From Dyadobacter tibetensis Y620-1 (GTDB taxonomy: Bacteria > Bacteroidota > Bacteroidia > Cytophagales > Spirosomataceae), in the NCBI RefSeq assembly GCF_000566685.1, contig NZ_AZQN01000002.1, positions 372,001-436,000 of the forward strand: a stretch of DNA of 64,000 nucleotides, in the 5' to 3' direction. Shown here piece after piece: positions 25,431-34,368 of the stretch. The notes under the pieces were generated by a model, which worked only from the letters and a program-made list of their open reading frames with translations, was not told where the DNA came from and made no database searches. Within the stretch, counting starts at the first letter, position 1; the number at the start of each line of letters is the position of its first letter. A program made the translations under genes and the position numbers.

Positions 25431-25511
25431 GGCAAACGCGCCCTCAGCTTAAAAATGATTAAAGCCTTGCGTGAGAATTTGGGCATTTCGGCCGATGTTT
25501 TATTGACCTAA
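25431..25511 (+). pseudogene. HigA antitoxin C-terminal remnant
   Basis: In the frame starting at 25431 the sequence reads GKRALSLKMIKALRENLGI then SADVLLT and a stop. This is the C-terminal signature of HigA antitoxins (GKRxLSxxMIxxLHxxLxIPAExLI). The first 70-100 codons, including the helix-turn-helix, are gone, and the fragment starts 18 bases after the HigB stop, so one internal deletion probably removed them. Confidence 0.65.
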
Positions 25512-25850
25512 TTATCCTTTAGTCACTAACCTATATGCCACAAGGCCTTATTGGTTAAAACTGTCTTCGATTATGAAATCTCCTTCGTATCTTTATGTTG
25601 TAGCATAGTTTTTTAAAATATTAATATGCTGTTTATCAGGGTATTGAATAAAATATATCCTGCTTTTTTATGCTAAAATACTTGATCAAAACGTGTTAAT
25701 AAGTGCCTGCGTAACTTGAGTAATTCATCAGTAATTTACTTAACTTAGCACGGTGCGGCCATGGTTCTGCATGCAATGCCATTTCTGAACAAATTTTCAA
25801 AACGTTATGCGTCAGCTTAAAAGAAGACACCGACAGAAATAGCGAAATCT
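25512..25850. other. Intergenic, AT-rich
   Basis: No gene seen. Contains AACGTTATGCGTCAGC near 25801, a string of the kind found beside mobile cassettes in Bacteroidota. I could not define a recombination site. Confidence 0.4.
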
Positions 25851-25885
25851 TTTGTTTCCATATTTAGAAACTTAATTTATCTTTG
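25851..25885 (+). promoter_or_regulatory. Bacteroidota-type promoter for the second TA pair
   Basis: TTTG at 25851-25854 (-33) and TATCTTTG at 25878-25885 (-7, consensus TAnnTTTG) are 23 bases apart. The predicted start of transcription is about 20 bases before the ATG at 25911. Confidence 0.6.
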
Positions 25886-25910
25886 TGGCGTCTAACAATC
25901 AATTTGACTA

Positions 25911-26256
25911 ATGAAGTATTTTGAGACTAAGTTTATGGAAGAAGCAAATGAGTTCATAGCAGAACTTGACCCAAAGACTATCAAAAAAAAAAATATTTTA
26001 CAACATTGACCTTGCCGAACAGACGAATGACCCGAAATTGTTCAAGAAATTGCAAAATGACATTTGGGAACTTCGGACAAAATTTGGTGGAGCTCAAATC
26101 AGATTGCTTGCATTTTGGGACAAGTCAAACAACAAGGAAACCTTGGTAATTGCGACTCACGGTTTCATAAAAAAGGTTGACAAAGTACCAGCAAACGAAA
26201 TCGACCGTGCAGCAAGACTGAGAGACAAATATTTTAACAACAAAACTAAAAAGTAG
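25911..26256 (+). pseudogene. RelE/HigB (Gp49-like) toxin gene split by an A11 tract
   Basis: From ATG 25911 the frame reads MKYFETKFMEEANEFIAEL then DPKTIKK before an early TGA. From the A11 run (25983-25993) the +1 frame continues with IFYNIDLAEQTND, DIWELRTKFGGAQIRLLAFW and ATHGFIKKVDKVPANE, the core of phage-derived Gp49-like toxins. With ten A instead of eleven the two halves join in frame into a normal protein of about 114 residues. So the gene is either freshly frameshifted or read through polymerase slippage. An in-frame ATG at 25966 could also give a 96-residue form lacking the first helix. A linked antitoxin follows six bases after the stop. Confidence 0.75.
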
Positions 26257-26261
26257 AAAAC

Positions 26262-26588
26262 ATGGCAACGAAAGCACTCAAGACTTATTCACTTACCGAA
26301 ATGAAAGATAAGTATATCGGTAAAGTTGGGACAGCAGACCGTGACGAATACGAATACGAACTCCGTATGGATGTGTTAGGAAAAATGATAAAATCGGCGA
26401 GACAAGAACGCCAATTGACACAAGAACAACTTGGCAAACTCGTTGGTGTGCAGAAAGCTCAAATTTCAAAACTAGAAAGCAGTGCTAACAGTGCGACAAT
26501 AGACACTGTTCTGAAAGTTTTCAGAGCATTAAAAGCAGAAATAAATTTTAGCGTAAAACTTGAAGACAACTTTGTTAAACTTGCATGA
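26262..26588 (+). CDS. XRE-family antitoxin (HigA-like) of the second TA pair
   Basis: A 108-residue protein with a helix-turn-helix at about residues 45-95 (IKSARQERQLTQEQLGKLVGV, AQISKLE) and an N-terminal extension. Toxin-first order and a five-base gap to the RelE-like gene are typical of HigBA-type modules. It should bind the toxin and repress the promoter at 25851-25885. The gene is intact, so the antitoxin may persist although the toxin frame is broken. Confidence 0.85.
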   Translation: MATKALKTYSLTEMKDKYIGKVGTADRDEYEYELRMDVLGKMIKSARQERQLTQEQLGKLVGVQKAQISKLESSANSATIDTVLKVFRALKAEINFSVKLEDNFVKLA

Positions 26589-26761
26589 CAGAAAAGAAAG
26601 CCGTACGCATAATAGAACATTTGCAATAGGCGGGGGTTTCGAACTCCGCAGACAGTTTAGCGTTAGCCGAAAGTTTTGTTCTCCGCATAAGCATTTATAG
26701 TAAAAATTCCGCCCTTCGCAAATCCGCAAACCGTGTTATCGGTAATTAATAAAGAACGTGA

Positions 26762-27013
26762 ATGCACGAAAAATTCATTAATTACTTCTCTAAAATATCG
26801 ACTCTTTCAATTGAAGAGTCTGAAGCGATTATTTCAAGTCTGCAAACTAAAGCATTGAAAAAGGGAGAGTAATTATTAAAAGAAGGCCAGATTTCTGCCA
26901 ACACGTATTTCATACCTGAGGGTTGTATACGAGAAAACATCCTAGCTGATGGAGAAGAAAAGATTACGGGTTTCTTTTCGGTGAAACAGTGGGCTATCTC
27001 GCTTTATTCTTAA
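26762..27013 (+). pseudogene. Crp/Fnr-family regulator relic
   Basis: The frame reads MHEKFINYFSKISTLSIEES, then KALKKGE, a TAA at codon 37, and continues LLKEGQISANTYFIPEGCIRE and EEKITGFFSV. This is the start of the cyclic-nucleotide-binding domain of Bacteroidota Crp/Fnr regulators (KKGEYLLKEGQ...YFIxEGCIRxY). The stop replaces what is usually an aromatic codon, and homology ends after about 83 codons, so the rest of the sensor domain and the DNA-binding domain are lost. Confidence 0.7.
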
Positions 27014-27129
27014 CCACTTAAATCCTTGGGCCAGTTTATCGCCCCTATATTAAAGATACAAACATAACCTACTGAAAAGGCTATCCCTACGAGAGGAAAT
27101 ACTCCCCTACCGACTTAGACATAAAAGGA

Positions 27130-27420
27130 TCACATCGTATACTTAACGGAATACAGGATAGTTAAAACGAGAAGAAATAATGTAGAAAGGCCTACTGAGG
27201 CCACTGTGATCAGCAGATTATTCCTCTTTTTGATCCCTATGAACAGCAGCAAGGCCGCCAGAATAAAAACCACGATTAAAACTCCAGTAAATCCCATCCT
27301 ATCAATACGTTTTATATTCAGATTGATAAATATGTCCATATCACACCATTCACCAACAACCTCCCAATTAAATCTTTCGTCAAAATGAGCGAACGGTAAG
27401 TAATATCGGAAGTGAGCCAC
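27130..27420 (-). CDS. Hypothetical small membrane protein
   Basis: A 96-residue ORF with two hydrophobic helices, GVLIVVFILAALLLFIGI and LLITVASVGLSTLFLLVL, separated by a short KKRNN loop. No family recognised. It is divergent from the SDR gene, with about 95 bases between the starts. Two well-formed helices on one strand support translation, but the evidence is modest. Confidence 0.45.
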   Translation of the reverse strand: MAHFRYYLPFAHFDERFNWEVVGEWCDMDIFINLNIKRIDRMGFTGVLIVVFILAALLLFIGIKKRNNLLITVASVGLSTLFLLVLTILYSVKYTM

Positions 27421-27516
27421 ATAAAAGTAGATTTTGCTAAGCCTTCCATAGATTTGGAAAAGTATTAACGGCTGAGCATTGGCAACTTTGCAGTGTAAAT
27501 TTAAAACACTAAAAAG

Positions 27517-28365
27517 ATGAACACTAAAAAAGTATGGTTTGTAACAGGGGCGTCTAAAGGCTTGGGATTAACACTGGCAAAAAGCCTATTAAAAAATGGA
27601 TACCGTGTAGCAGCGACTTCTCGGAATAAGCAAGCCCTTATGGATACCATAGGTCCAAAGAGCAGCCATTTTCTTCCTATAAACATGGACCTTACCAAAA
27701 ATAACGACGTTCGAGAGGCGATTGAAGCAACTGTCCTACATTTTGGACAAATAGACGTGATCGTCAATAATGCGGGATACAGCCAAATAGGAACATTAGA
27801 AGAATTGTCCGATGAGGAAGTGATGACCAACTTCAGGGTCAATGTCTTTGGCTCTTTACATGTCATTCGGAATGCCGCAGTATATTTGCGAAAACAACAA
27901 TCGGGTCATATTTTTAATATCGCATCCATTGGCGGCTATACGGGCAACTTTGCTGGATTTGGAATCTATTGTTCCACCAAATTTGCCGTAGCCGGCTTTA
28001 CGGAAGCACTTGCCGAAGAAATGAAGTTATTCCAAGTCAAGACCACTTTGGTTTATCCAGGCTACTTTCGAACCAACTTTTTGGCCGAAGGTTCCATTCA
28101 GACTCCTGCCAACCCCATGCAGGAATACAAGAGTGCTCGTGAGCTGGAGCAGGCCCATTTAAACGAAATCAATGGAAATCAACCCAATGACCCTGAAAAA
28201 GCGGCCGACGTGCTGATGGCATTGAGCCAACAGGAAAATCCACCGGTTCACTTTTTTATGGGAGAGGACGCCTACCATTATGCCCGGCTTAAAATAGAAA
28301 CCATTCAAAAGGAAATGGATGCTCATCGTCACTTAGGATTATCCACCGGATTTGACCATCAATAA
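27517..28365 (+). CDS. Short-chain dehydrogenase/reductase
   Basis: A classical SDR: cofactor motif TGASKGLG near residue 10, NNAG around residue 85, catalytic Ser in NIASIGG and the YCSTK active-site Tyr-Lys pair. At 282 residues it fits the YdaD/oxidoreductase group that acts with NAD(P)H on carbonyls. It forms a tight operon with an Atu4866-like protein (2-base gap) and an AraC regulator (2-base gap). CAACTTTG at 27483-27490 resembles a -7 box. Substrate unknown. Confidence 0.93.
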   Translation: MNTKKVWFVTGASKGLGLTLAKSLLKNGYRVAATSRNKQALMDTIGPKSSHFLPINMDLTKNNDVREAIEATVLHFGQIDVIVNNAGYSQIGTLEELSDEEVMTNFRVNVFGSLHVIRNAAVYLRKQQSGHIFNIASIGGYTGNFAGFGIYCSTKFAVAGFTEALAEEMKLFQVKTTLVYPGYFRTNFLAEGSIQTPANPMQEYKSARELEQAHLNEINGNQPNDPEKAADVLMALSQQENPPVHFFMGEDAYHYARLKIETIQKEMDAHRHLGLSTGFDHQ

Positions 28366-28367
28366 CG

Positions 28368-28760
28368 ATGAAGGAGCATTCAAAAAGGCTTTATGCAATT
28401 GCGACAATAATCGCTACCTTCAACACAGCCTGTAACCCTACCCATCATGTATACCTCCATACCGGAGCTCACCCAGAACTTTCAAAAACGAATAAATTGG
28501 ATTCAGCAAAAATAGAAGACACAAAAGCATACTTAGGTAAATGGGTTACCGAAGATGGCTATATTAAACACTACCTTCTGCCCAATAGCCGTTATAAGGA
28601 AACCAGAGGGAATAAAGAAAATGCCTATCAAGGCACCTATCAGGTAACTGGAAACCATATTGATTATAAGGACGATACTGGATTTACGGCCGATGGAGAA
28701 TTTAAGAATGGTATTCTTTATCATGCTGGAATGGTACTATATAAAGAAATAAACGAATAA
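28368..28760 (+). CDS. Atu4866-domain protein with putative signal peptide
   Basis: After a hydrophobic N-terminus (LYAIATIIATFNTAC) that may be a weak lipoprotein signal comes the Atu4866 fold: YLGKWVTEDGYIKHYLLPN, RYKETRGNKENAYQGTYQV, TGNHIDYKDDTGFTADGEF. Members are small beta-barrel proteins of unknown function, often beside SDRs and AraC regulators, as here. The -3 position of the lipobox (Asn) is poor, so lipidation is uncertain. Confidence 0.8.
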   Translation: MKEHSKRLYAIATIIATFNTACNPTHHVYLHTGAHPELSKTNKLDSAKIEDTKAYLGKWVTEDGYIKHYLLPNSRYKETRGNKENAYQGTYQVTGNHIDYKDDTGFTADGEFKNGILYHAGMVLYKEINE

Positions 28761-28762
28761 AT

Positions 28763-29668
28763 ATGTATCGATTTAAGACCATCAGTGCGTTTCACCAATA
28801 CGCTCGGCTACCTAAGCCCGAACACCCCTTCATTAGCCTCGTAGATTACAGCCAAGTGGCTTACCCTACCGATCGTAATGAAATAAGGTGGGTCCAGGAT
28901 TTTTACTCGATCGGGCTAAAAAGAAATGTAAGCGCAAAATTCAACTATGGTCAACAAAAATACGATTTTGACGAAGGGGTGTTAGCGTTTGTAGCCCCAC
29001 AACAAATCCTAAACATCGAGATCAATCAAGATGTAACAACAGCTGCATCGGGGTGGTTATTATTAATCCACCCCGATTTCCTATGGAATACCAGTTTGGC
29101 AACAACCATTAAAAAATATGACTTCTTCGGCTACGCTGTAAATGAAGCACTTTTCCTTTCCGAAAAGGAAGAAAATATATTAGAAGCAATTTTAGTAAAT
29201 ATCCAAAGGGAGTATTATTCCAATCTGGATAAGTTTAGCGAGGGCATTATAATTACTCAGATCGAGTCTTTACTCCAATATGCCGAGCGTTACTACGAGC
29301 GTCAGTTCTTTACTAGAAAAATTACCAATCACCAGATTCTTATCCAATTAGAAGAAATCTTAAATAAATATTTTTGCTCAGAAAATGTACTTTTAAAAGG
29401 GGCTCCTACCGTCCTACAAATAGCCGATGACTTAAACCTGTCACCAAACTACCTCAGCAGTATGTTAAAAAACCTTAGCGGGCAAAGTACGCAACAGCAT
29501 ATCCACAACAAAGTGATTGAGATTGCTAAAGAAAAACTTTCGACTACGGAACTGAGTATTAGCGAAATTGCCTTCGAATTGGGTTTTGAACACCCTACCT
29601 CCTTTAGCAAGTTATTTAAGAGTAAAACCAACACTTCACCCCTAGCCTTTAGACAATCTTTTAATTAG
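28763..29668 (+). CDS. AraC-family transcriptional regulator
   Basis: The C-terminal 100 residues carry two helix-turn-helix motifs typical of AraC/XylS proteins (VLQIADDLNLSPNYLSSMLKNL; ISEIAFELGFEHPTSFSKLFK). The N-terminal 180 residues are a cupin-like sensing domain. Starting two bases after the Atu4866-like gene, it is probably cotranscribed and controls the SDR operon. Confidence 0.92.
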   Translation: MYRFKTISAFHQYARLPKPEHPFISLVDYSQVAYPTDRNEIRWVQDFYSIGLKRNVSAKFNYGQQKYDFDEGVLAFVAPQQILNIEINQDVTTAASGWLLLIHPDFLWNTSLATTIKKYDFFGYAVNEALFLSEKEENILEAILVNIQREYYSNLDKFSEGIIITQIESLLQYAERYYERQFFTRKITNHQILIQLEEILNKYFCSENVLLKGAPTVLQIADDLNLSPNYLSSMLKNLSGQSTQQHIHNKVIEIAKEKLSTTELSISEIAFELGFEHPTSFSKLFKSKTNTSPLAFRQSFN

Positions 29669-29819
29669 CCTCCGGGAACCCGCTTATCAGTATCAACTCC
29701 ATGCTATTGACCAAAGTATGCGCTTCAGGACAGGACCATTCCAAGTACTGAAACCCCAGCAATTTCCAGAATTATTATAAGAAAAGGGTTTCCACCTTCC
29801 TAGCCCTACCAGATCGCCC

Positions 29820-30872
29820 TCAATGGTTAATGGGAATGGTTATAATAAAGGAGTCGTCGCCCAGCTTACTGGCCAGGCCCAACACCTGCAGGTCGCCATC
29901 CTCCCTATACACAAAGGGCCGTTCTAGGCGGTCGGGGACCATGGTAGTGCCATCCTTTCTTTTTATTTTCTTAGGCATCACCTCATACTCCTGAGCCTTT
30001 ACCCAGTGAATGCCATCGTCGGAGCTTACCAGACCTATAAATTTATGGGCATGGAAAATACCGAAATATTTATTTCTTTTTTGATCGTACCATAGGGACA
30101 TATCTTCCGTGTCAATATAATCGATTACCGGTTTGGGCTGGATAACAAACGGGCCCAATGGGCTGTTGGAGATGGCCATGGCCTGGTTTCTAATGAACCG
30201 GGTCTCATTGGGCTTGTCCCCTTTTATAATGAGATAGTAGCGTCCATCCCGCCCCCGGTCGATGGCTGGATTGACTGTCAGAGTAACAATTGGCCCGGAG
30301 GGCTCAATTAAAGGCGTATCAAAACGCTCCCACGGACCCGATAAGGAGGAGGCTACTGCCACACCCGTCCGTTGATTTGGGCGTATAATCCCCCAGCTAG
30401 GATGGGTATAGCCTCGCAGACTGATTTCCATGAGTTCATCCTCCGTATAAGGCTTATCGCCCATGTTTGTGGAGATATAATACAAATAGTACTTACCTTC
30501 GAAAAATTTGATCTTAGGATTATGCGCCGTGATGGCATCCCAATGTCCAGCACCCGTACCCTTCAATACCGTTTCTTTATACTCCCAAGGCCCACTAGGG
30601 CTGGCCGACACCGCATGCGCCACCTCAGAGTACAGTAGCCAGCCGGTGAATTTTGTCGCTTTCGGCCAACGGGAATAAAACATATGATAGAGCCCGTCGT
30701 CGGCTTTAACAATTGATCCGCACCAATTATAATAATCCTTGGTGCGGAAAATATTAGTATCATCAATATCGGTAATTTTCCCTTCAAATAAAGGTGGGGA
30801 GTAGCTCGTTTGCGAAATCGCCTTATGCCCCCAGATAGATAGCAGTACCATCACCAATGCCGTTCTCAACAT
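29820..30872 (-). CDS. Secreted five-bladed beta-propeller glycoside hydrolase (GH43-like)
   Basis: A 20-residue signal peptide ends at HKAISQ. The mature protein has repeated propeller blades: WCGSIVKADDGLYHMFYSRWP, AHNPKIKFFEGKYYLYYIST, NPAIDRGRDGRYYLIIKG and EDMSLWYDQKRNKYFGIFHA. Acidic residues at blade starts resemble the catalytic pattern of GH43/GH117-type enzymes, but I cannot fix the family or substrate. It may act on plant or algal polysaccharide in the periplasm. It stands alone. Confidence 0.75.
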   Translation of the reverse strand: MLRTALVMVLLSIWGHKAISQTSYSPPLFEGKITDIDDTNIFRTKDYYNWCGSIVKADDGLYHMFYSRWPKATKFTGWLLYSEVAHAVSASPSGPWEYKETVLKGTGAGHWDAITAHNPKIKFFEGKYYLYYISTNMGDKPYTEDELMEISLRGYTHPSWGIIRPNQRTGVAVASSLSGPWERFDTPLIEPSGPIVTLTVNPAIDRGRDGRYYLIIKGDKPNETRFIRNQAMAISNSPLGPFVIQPKPVIDYIDTEDMSLWYDQKRNKYFGIFHAHKFIGLVSSDDGIHWVKAQEYEVMPKKIKRKDGTTMVPDRLERPFVYREDGDLQVLGLASKLGDDSFIITIPINH

Positions 30873-31043
30873 GTCTTTGCTCTTACTTTGTAAAATGATC
30901 TCTGGAAAATATCAAAACCCAAATCGTCGTGTGCTATCATGGGAAATGATGATTCAGAAAGCAGGGGGAGACTCAAATCTACTTAGAGTCGCTTCAAAGT
31001 TACAGTTAAGGAATAGACTCCTGATAATCATTTACGTTTATAC

Positions 31044-31679
31044 CTACGCGCGTACGGCTACCTCTATAGGAATCTTTCCACTTAATATTTCGCATATCTG
31101 ATTTTGCTGTACTCCGTCTTCCAAAACTGCAACCAGGGTCTGGGCTACATCGGCTCGTGTAATATCCCCCTGCCTTTCAAATTTTTCCTGTAACTCAATT
31201 TTGCCTGTTCCTTTTTCGTTTGACAATGAGCCGGGCCTAATAATGGAATAATTCATGCCGCTTGCCATCAAGTGCTCATCAGCCGCTTGCTTGGCCTGTA
31301 AATATGCTCTTAGATCTTCGTTGGCCGAAGGGTTGTCGGCACCCATAGAGCTTAACATGACAAACTTCGTGGCGCCCGCTTCTTTAGCAGCATCGGTAAG
31401 ACGCTTGGCCCCATCCCGATCGATCCCTTCTACGTTCTTCCCCTTTGATCCTGCAGCAAAAATCACTTTATGCACGTTATTCACTGCCTGGCTTAGATCC
31501 TGCTCCAGATCGGCCAGTACTACAGTCACATTATCTTTTTCAAATTGCTCCTTTTGCCCCTGCTCTCTGACCATTGCGACGGGCGTATATTTATCCGAGT
31601 GTTTCAACAAATCGACAATTATCTTTCCTGTGGTACCATTTGCGCCAGCTACCAATATATTTTGCTTTCCCTTATTCAT
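31044..31679 (-). CDS. NAD(P)-binding Rossmann protein (NmrA/BVR-B-like atypical SDR)
   Basis: The Rossmann motif GANGTTGKII is at residues 13-22. Further marks are VIFAAGSKGKNVEGIDRDG, FVMLSSMGADNP, YSIIRPGSL and ITRADVAQTL. This is the atypical SDR group that includes YwnB/YtfG-like quinone or flavin reductases and regulatory NmrA proteins. The active-site Tyr-Lys is replaced by AYLQAKQAADE. The 211-residue length is normal. Substrate unknown. Confidence 0.88.
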   Translation of the reverse strand: MNKGKQNILVAGANGTTGKIIVDLLKHSDKYTPVAMVREQGQKEQFEKDNVTVVLADLEQDLSQAVNNVHKVIFAAGSKGKNVEGIDRDGAKRLTDAAKEAGATKFVMLSSMGADNPSANEDLRAYLQAKQAADEHLMASGMNYSIIRPGSLSNEKGTGKIELQEKFERQGDITRADVAQTLVAVLEDGVQQNQICEILSGKIPIEVAVRA

Positions 31680-32226
31680 TATGATTTTGTTTAGTGATAT
31701 AATTTATTATTCCGCTCAGCCTTTTAAGCTTTTTGACAGATTTACGGTTAATGATTAGCTGCGAGATTAGCCCTAAATAATTCCAGATTAGAAGAACCAT
31801 TTAAAACAGAGCCACTACTATCATTTAGTCTCTTCTGAACCTATTAAGGCTACAATATTCGTGCCCACTGGACGGTAAATTCTTTTTATTTACTCAAAGT
31901 CATATTATTACCGAAATGCTAGGCGCAATATTCGTATTCAGTACATGTCTCTGAGCATCATATTGGAGACGACCTAACTTACTACTATTTCTGGAATGGG
32001 CCAATGCAATGTCGGCTTTACCTGCAGCAGTCAGGCCAGCATCCTTAAGATGAATAAAAGTTATTGTCTTTGGGATTAGATTACTTAAAATTTTAATTTA
32101 GATTTATAAAAAAAAAGCAAAAATACTAGGCAAGTATATCATCTATCCATTTACCACTTTACGATTCCATAAAGTCCGGAAGGCTCTTTATAAATAATGA
32201 TTTCTACATAACTGTAAATCAAGTTT
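31680..32226. other. Intergenic region without a supported gene
   Basis: About 550 AT-rich bases separate the divergent NmrA-like and Crp-like genes. I see no ORF, RNA or clear hairpin; it presumably carries the two promoters. Confidence 0.5.
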
Positions 32227-32805
32227 ATGGCACAGACCCTATTTCAAAAGCTTTACAGTCATCCGCTCATGACTCCCCAGGACTTGGACGAAATTGCTTC
32301 GTTACATCAGAGAATGGTCCTATCAAAAAACGATATGCTATTGCAGGAAGGAAAAACTGCTAATGCATATTATCTGGTAGAAAAAGGATTAATACGCTTC
32401 TTTGTTCACGACTTGGATGGAAATGAAATTACAACACAATTTATTTGTGAAAATGAGATTGCCAATGAAGTGTCCTCCTTATTCCAGCGACTCCCCTCCG
32501 TGCAAAATATACAATCGGTAACTGATGCCGTAGTGTGGAAAATTGAATTCAACGATTTTCAACATTTGTATCACAGCATGGAGTCGATCCGGGAATGGGG
32601 CAGAGAATGGATGTCTCGCCAACTATTTCAGACACAGCAGCGCTCTATTGAAATGATTACGCACTCTGCCTCCATGCGATATTTACAATTGATAGAACAC
32701 CGACCTCAAATTGTGCAACAGGCTCCCCTGAAACAGATTGCCTCTTACTTAGGCATTGCAGACACCTCCCTCAGCCGTATTCGCAAGGAAATGATTACCA
32801 ACTAG
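32227..32805 (+). CDS. Crp/Fnr-family transcriptional regulator
   Basis: The 192-residue protein has an N-terminal cyclic-nucleotide-binding domain (MLLQEGKTANAYYLVEKGLIRFF, EITTQFICENEIANE) and a C-terminal winged helix (QIASYLGIADTSLSRIRKEM). It belongs to the large Bacteroidota set of CNB regulators without the glycine-rich phosphate cassette seen in true CRP, so the ligand is uncertain. It precedes a run of small SRPBCC, DinB and VOC genes on the same strand. Confidence 0.9.
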   Translation: MAQTLFQKLYSHPLMTPQDLDEIASLHQRMVLSKNDMLLQEGKTANAYYLVEKGLIRFFVHDLDGNEITTQFICENEIANEVSSLFQRLPSVQNIQSVTDAVVWKIEFNDFQHLYHSMESIREWGREWMSRQLFQTQQRSIEMITHSASMRYLQLIEHRPQIVQQAPLKQIASYLGIADTSLSRIRKEMITN

Positions 32806-32876
32806 CATTTCTTGACATAGGTTAAGTATCCTTGCTTTTTCAAGCTCTAATTTTGAGAAATCAAATCGGGTAAGCA

Positions 32877-33311
32877 ATGGGAAATCTTAAAACCATATCA
32901 TTTTCTATCTCTATAAATGCTCCTAGAGAAAAAATCTGGGAAGTTCTGTGGCAGCCTAAAACCTATGAAAAGTGGACCAAAGTATTTATGGAAGGAAGCC
33001 ATTACCAGGGCGACTTAAAACCGGGCCATACCATCGATTTTTTAGGAAAGAATGGAAATGGGATACGCTCCCTGGTCGAAAGACTTGTTGTCAATGAACA
33101 AATGGTATTCTCCCACCAAGCTGAATTGAAAGAAGGTGTGGAAACTACATCAAGCTGGAAAGGTGCTAAAGAGATTTACTTTTTAAAACAAGAATCCGAA
33201 ACCAGTGTAGAACTACAGGCAGTAATGGATATCACCCTGGAAATGGAGGAGTATTTCAACGAAGCATTTCCCAAAGCCTTAAGGCTAATTAAGCAATATT
33301 CGGAATCCTAA
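32877..33311 (+). CDS. SRPBCC-family protein
   Basis: A 144-residue START/Bet v 1-like fold: it opens with ISFSISINAPREKIWEVLW, then PKTYEKWTKVF, and ends with a long C-terminal helix. SRPBCC proteins bind hydrophobic ligands; the role of this one is unknown. It starts 72 bases after the Crp-like gene and 18 bases before a DinB-fold gene. Confidence 0.85.
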   Translation: MGNLKTISFSISINAPREKIWEVLWQPKTYEKWTKVFMEGSHYQGDLKPGHTIDFLGKNGNGIRSLVERLVVNEQMVFSHQAELKEGVETTSSWKGAKEIYFLKQESETSVELQAVMDITLEMEEYFNEAFPKALRLIKQYSES

Positions 33312-33329
33312 TTAAAACCTATTGATACT

Positions 33330-33860
33330 ATGACTATGGACACTGCAACATCAAAAAAACTGGAAATTATAATTCCTGCCTTTCGTATGCATTCACAAAG
33401 TTTTAAAAACGTTCTCGACGGCATTTCTGATGAAATGGCCTTAAAGCGTATAGACAACAAAACCAATCATGTAGTGTGGATGACAGGAAACTTAGTTAAT
33501 TGCCGGTATTGGATAGGCAATTTGTTGGGCTTAGACGACACAGACCCTAATGAGAACTTATTTAAAGAGGGGCGCGCACTCGACGAAAGCTTAGAATATC
33601 CCTCATTGGACGGTCTTAAAATGAATTTTGCAGACATTTCGCCTAAGGTATATCAAAAATTGCTTCAAGCGACAGATCAACAGCTTGATACCCCCTTCCC
33701 GTTTGGAATGGGAGCGTCATTTATTAAGGAAAACGTACTGAACATGATTGGGATGTGCATTGGCAGGGAAGACTACCTGATAGGTCAAATAGGACTTATG
33801 AGGAAGCTGCTTGGTTTACAGGGCATGCGTTACGATATTGACGAAAGCATCCGGTTCTAA
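33330..33860 (+). CDS. DinB-like (DfsB-fold) protein
   Basis: A four-helix bundle protein of 176 residues with the family pattern SFKNVLDGISDEMALKRID, HVVWMTGNLVNCRYWIGNLLG and a late metal-site-like MCIGREDYLIGQIGLMRKLLG. DinB-fold proteins often bind a metal with three histidines and may be thiol-dependent transferases; two of the three expected His are not obvious, so activity is doubtful. It is unrelated to DNA polymerase IV despite the name. Two ATGs lie close together at the start. Confidence 0.75.
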   Translation: MTMDTATSKKLEIIIPAFRMHSQSFKNVLDGISDEMALKRIDNKTNHVVWMTGNLVNCRYWIGNLLGLDDTDPNENLFKEGRALDESLEYPSLDGLKMNFADISPKVYQKLLQATDQQLDTPFPFGMGASFIKENVLNMIGMCIGREDYLIGQIGLMRKLLGLQGMRYDIDESIRF

Positions 33861-33909
33861 ACATTATTATAAAGTAGTAGTTAACGCTTAACCTCAAACC
33901 CTATTTATT

Positions 33910-34350
33910 ATGGCAACAGTAAATGTTTATTTAACCTTTCAGGGAAACTGCGAGCAGGCATTTAATTTTTATCAATCGGCGCTCGGCGGAGAATTTAAAG
34001 ATCTAAGCCGGTTTGGTGAGATGCCTCCAGAAGAGGGTATGCCGGAGCTTTCGGAGGAGATGAAAAAAAGGCTGATGCATGTGTCTCTTCCCATTAGTAC
34101 AGAAACCGTATTAATGGGCAGCGACACAGTACCCGGCTTTGGACCGGATGTAACGATGGGAGATAACTTTTCAATATCCTTAAATGTAGATTCCAAAGAA
34201 GAAGCGGATTCGTTATTTGCGAAACTTTCGGAAGGTGGCTCAATAACTATGCCCTTAGACGAAACTTTTTGGGGATCCTATTTTGGAATGTGGAAGGATC
34301 AGTTCGGCATCAACTGGATGGTGAGTTACGACTTGGCAAAAAATGATTAA
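33910..34350 (+). CDS. VOC-family protein (PhnB-like)
   Basis: A 146-residue glyoxalase/bleomycin-resistance fold of PhnB type: VYLTFQGNCEQAFNFYQSAL at the start, LMGSDTVPGF in the middle and FWGSYFGMWKDQFGINWMVS at the end. PhnB-like members have no firm function. It belongs to the same plus-strand series of small cytoplasmic proteins. Confidence 0.9.
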   Translation: MATVNVYLTFQGNCEQAFNFYQSALGGEFKDLSRFGEMPPEEGMPELSEEMKKRLMHVSLPISTETVLMGSDTVPGFGPDVTMGDNFSISLNVDSKEEADSLFAKLSEGGSITMPLDETFWGSYFGMWKDQFGINWMVSYDLAKND

Positions 34351-34368
34351 TCAAAACTATGTATAAGA

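Noticed and set aside
26625..26660. tRNA T-arm-like sequence (GGGGGTTTCGAACTCC)
   Set aside because: The stretch resembles a T-loop, but no anticodon arm, D-arm or acceptor stem can be folded around it.
25795..26760. Integron attC-like sites flanking the second TA pair (AACGTTATGCGTCAGC, GCGTTAGCCG, GTTATCGGTAAT)
   Set aside because: The strings recall cassette borders, but they do not match the RYYYAAC/GTTRRRY core and no integrase is in the window.
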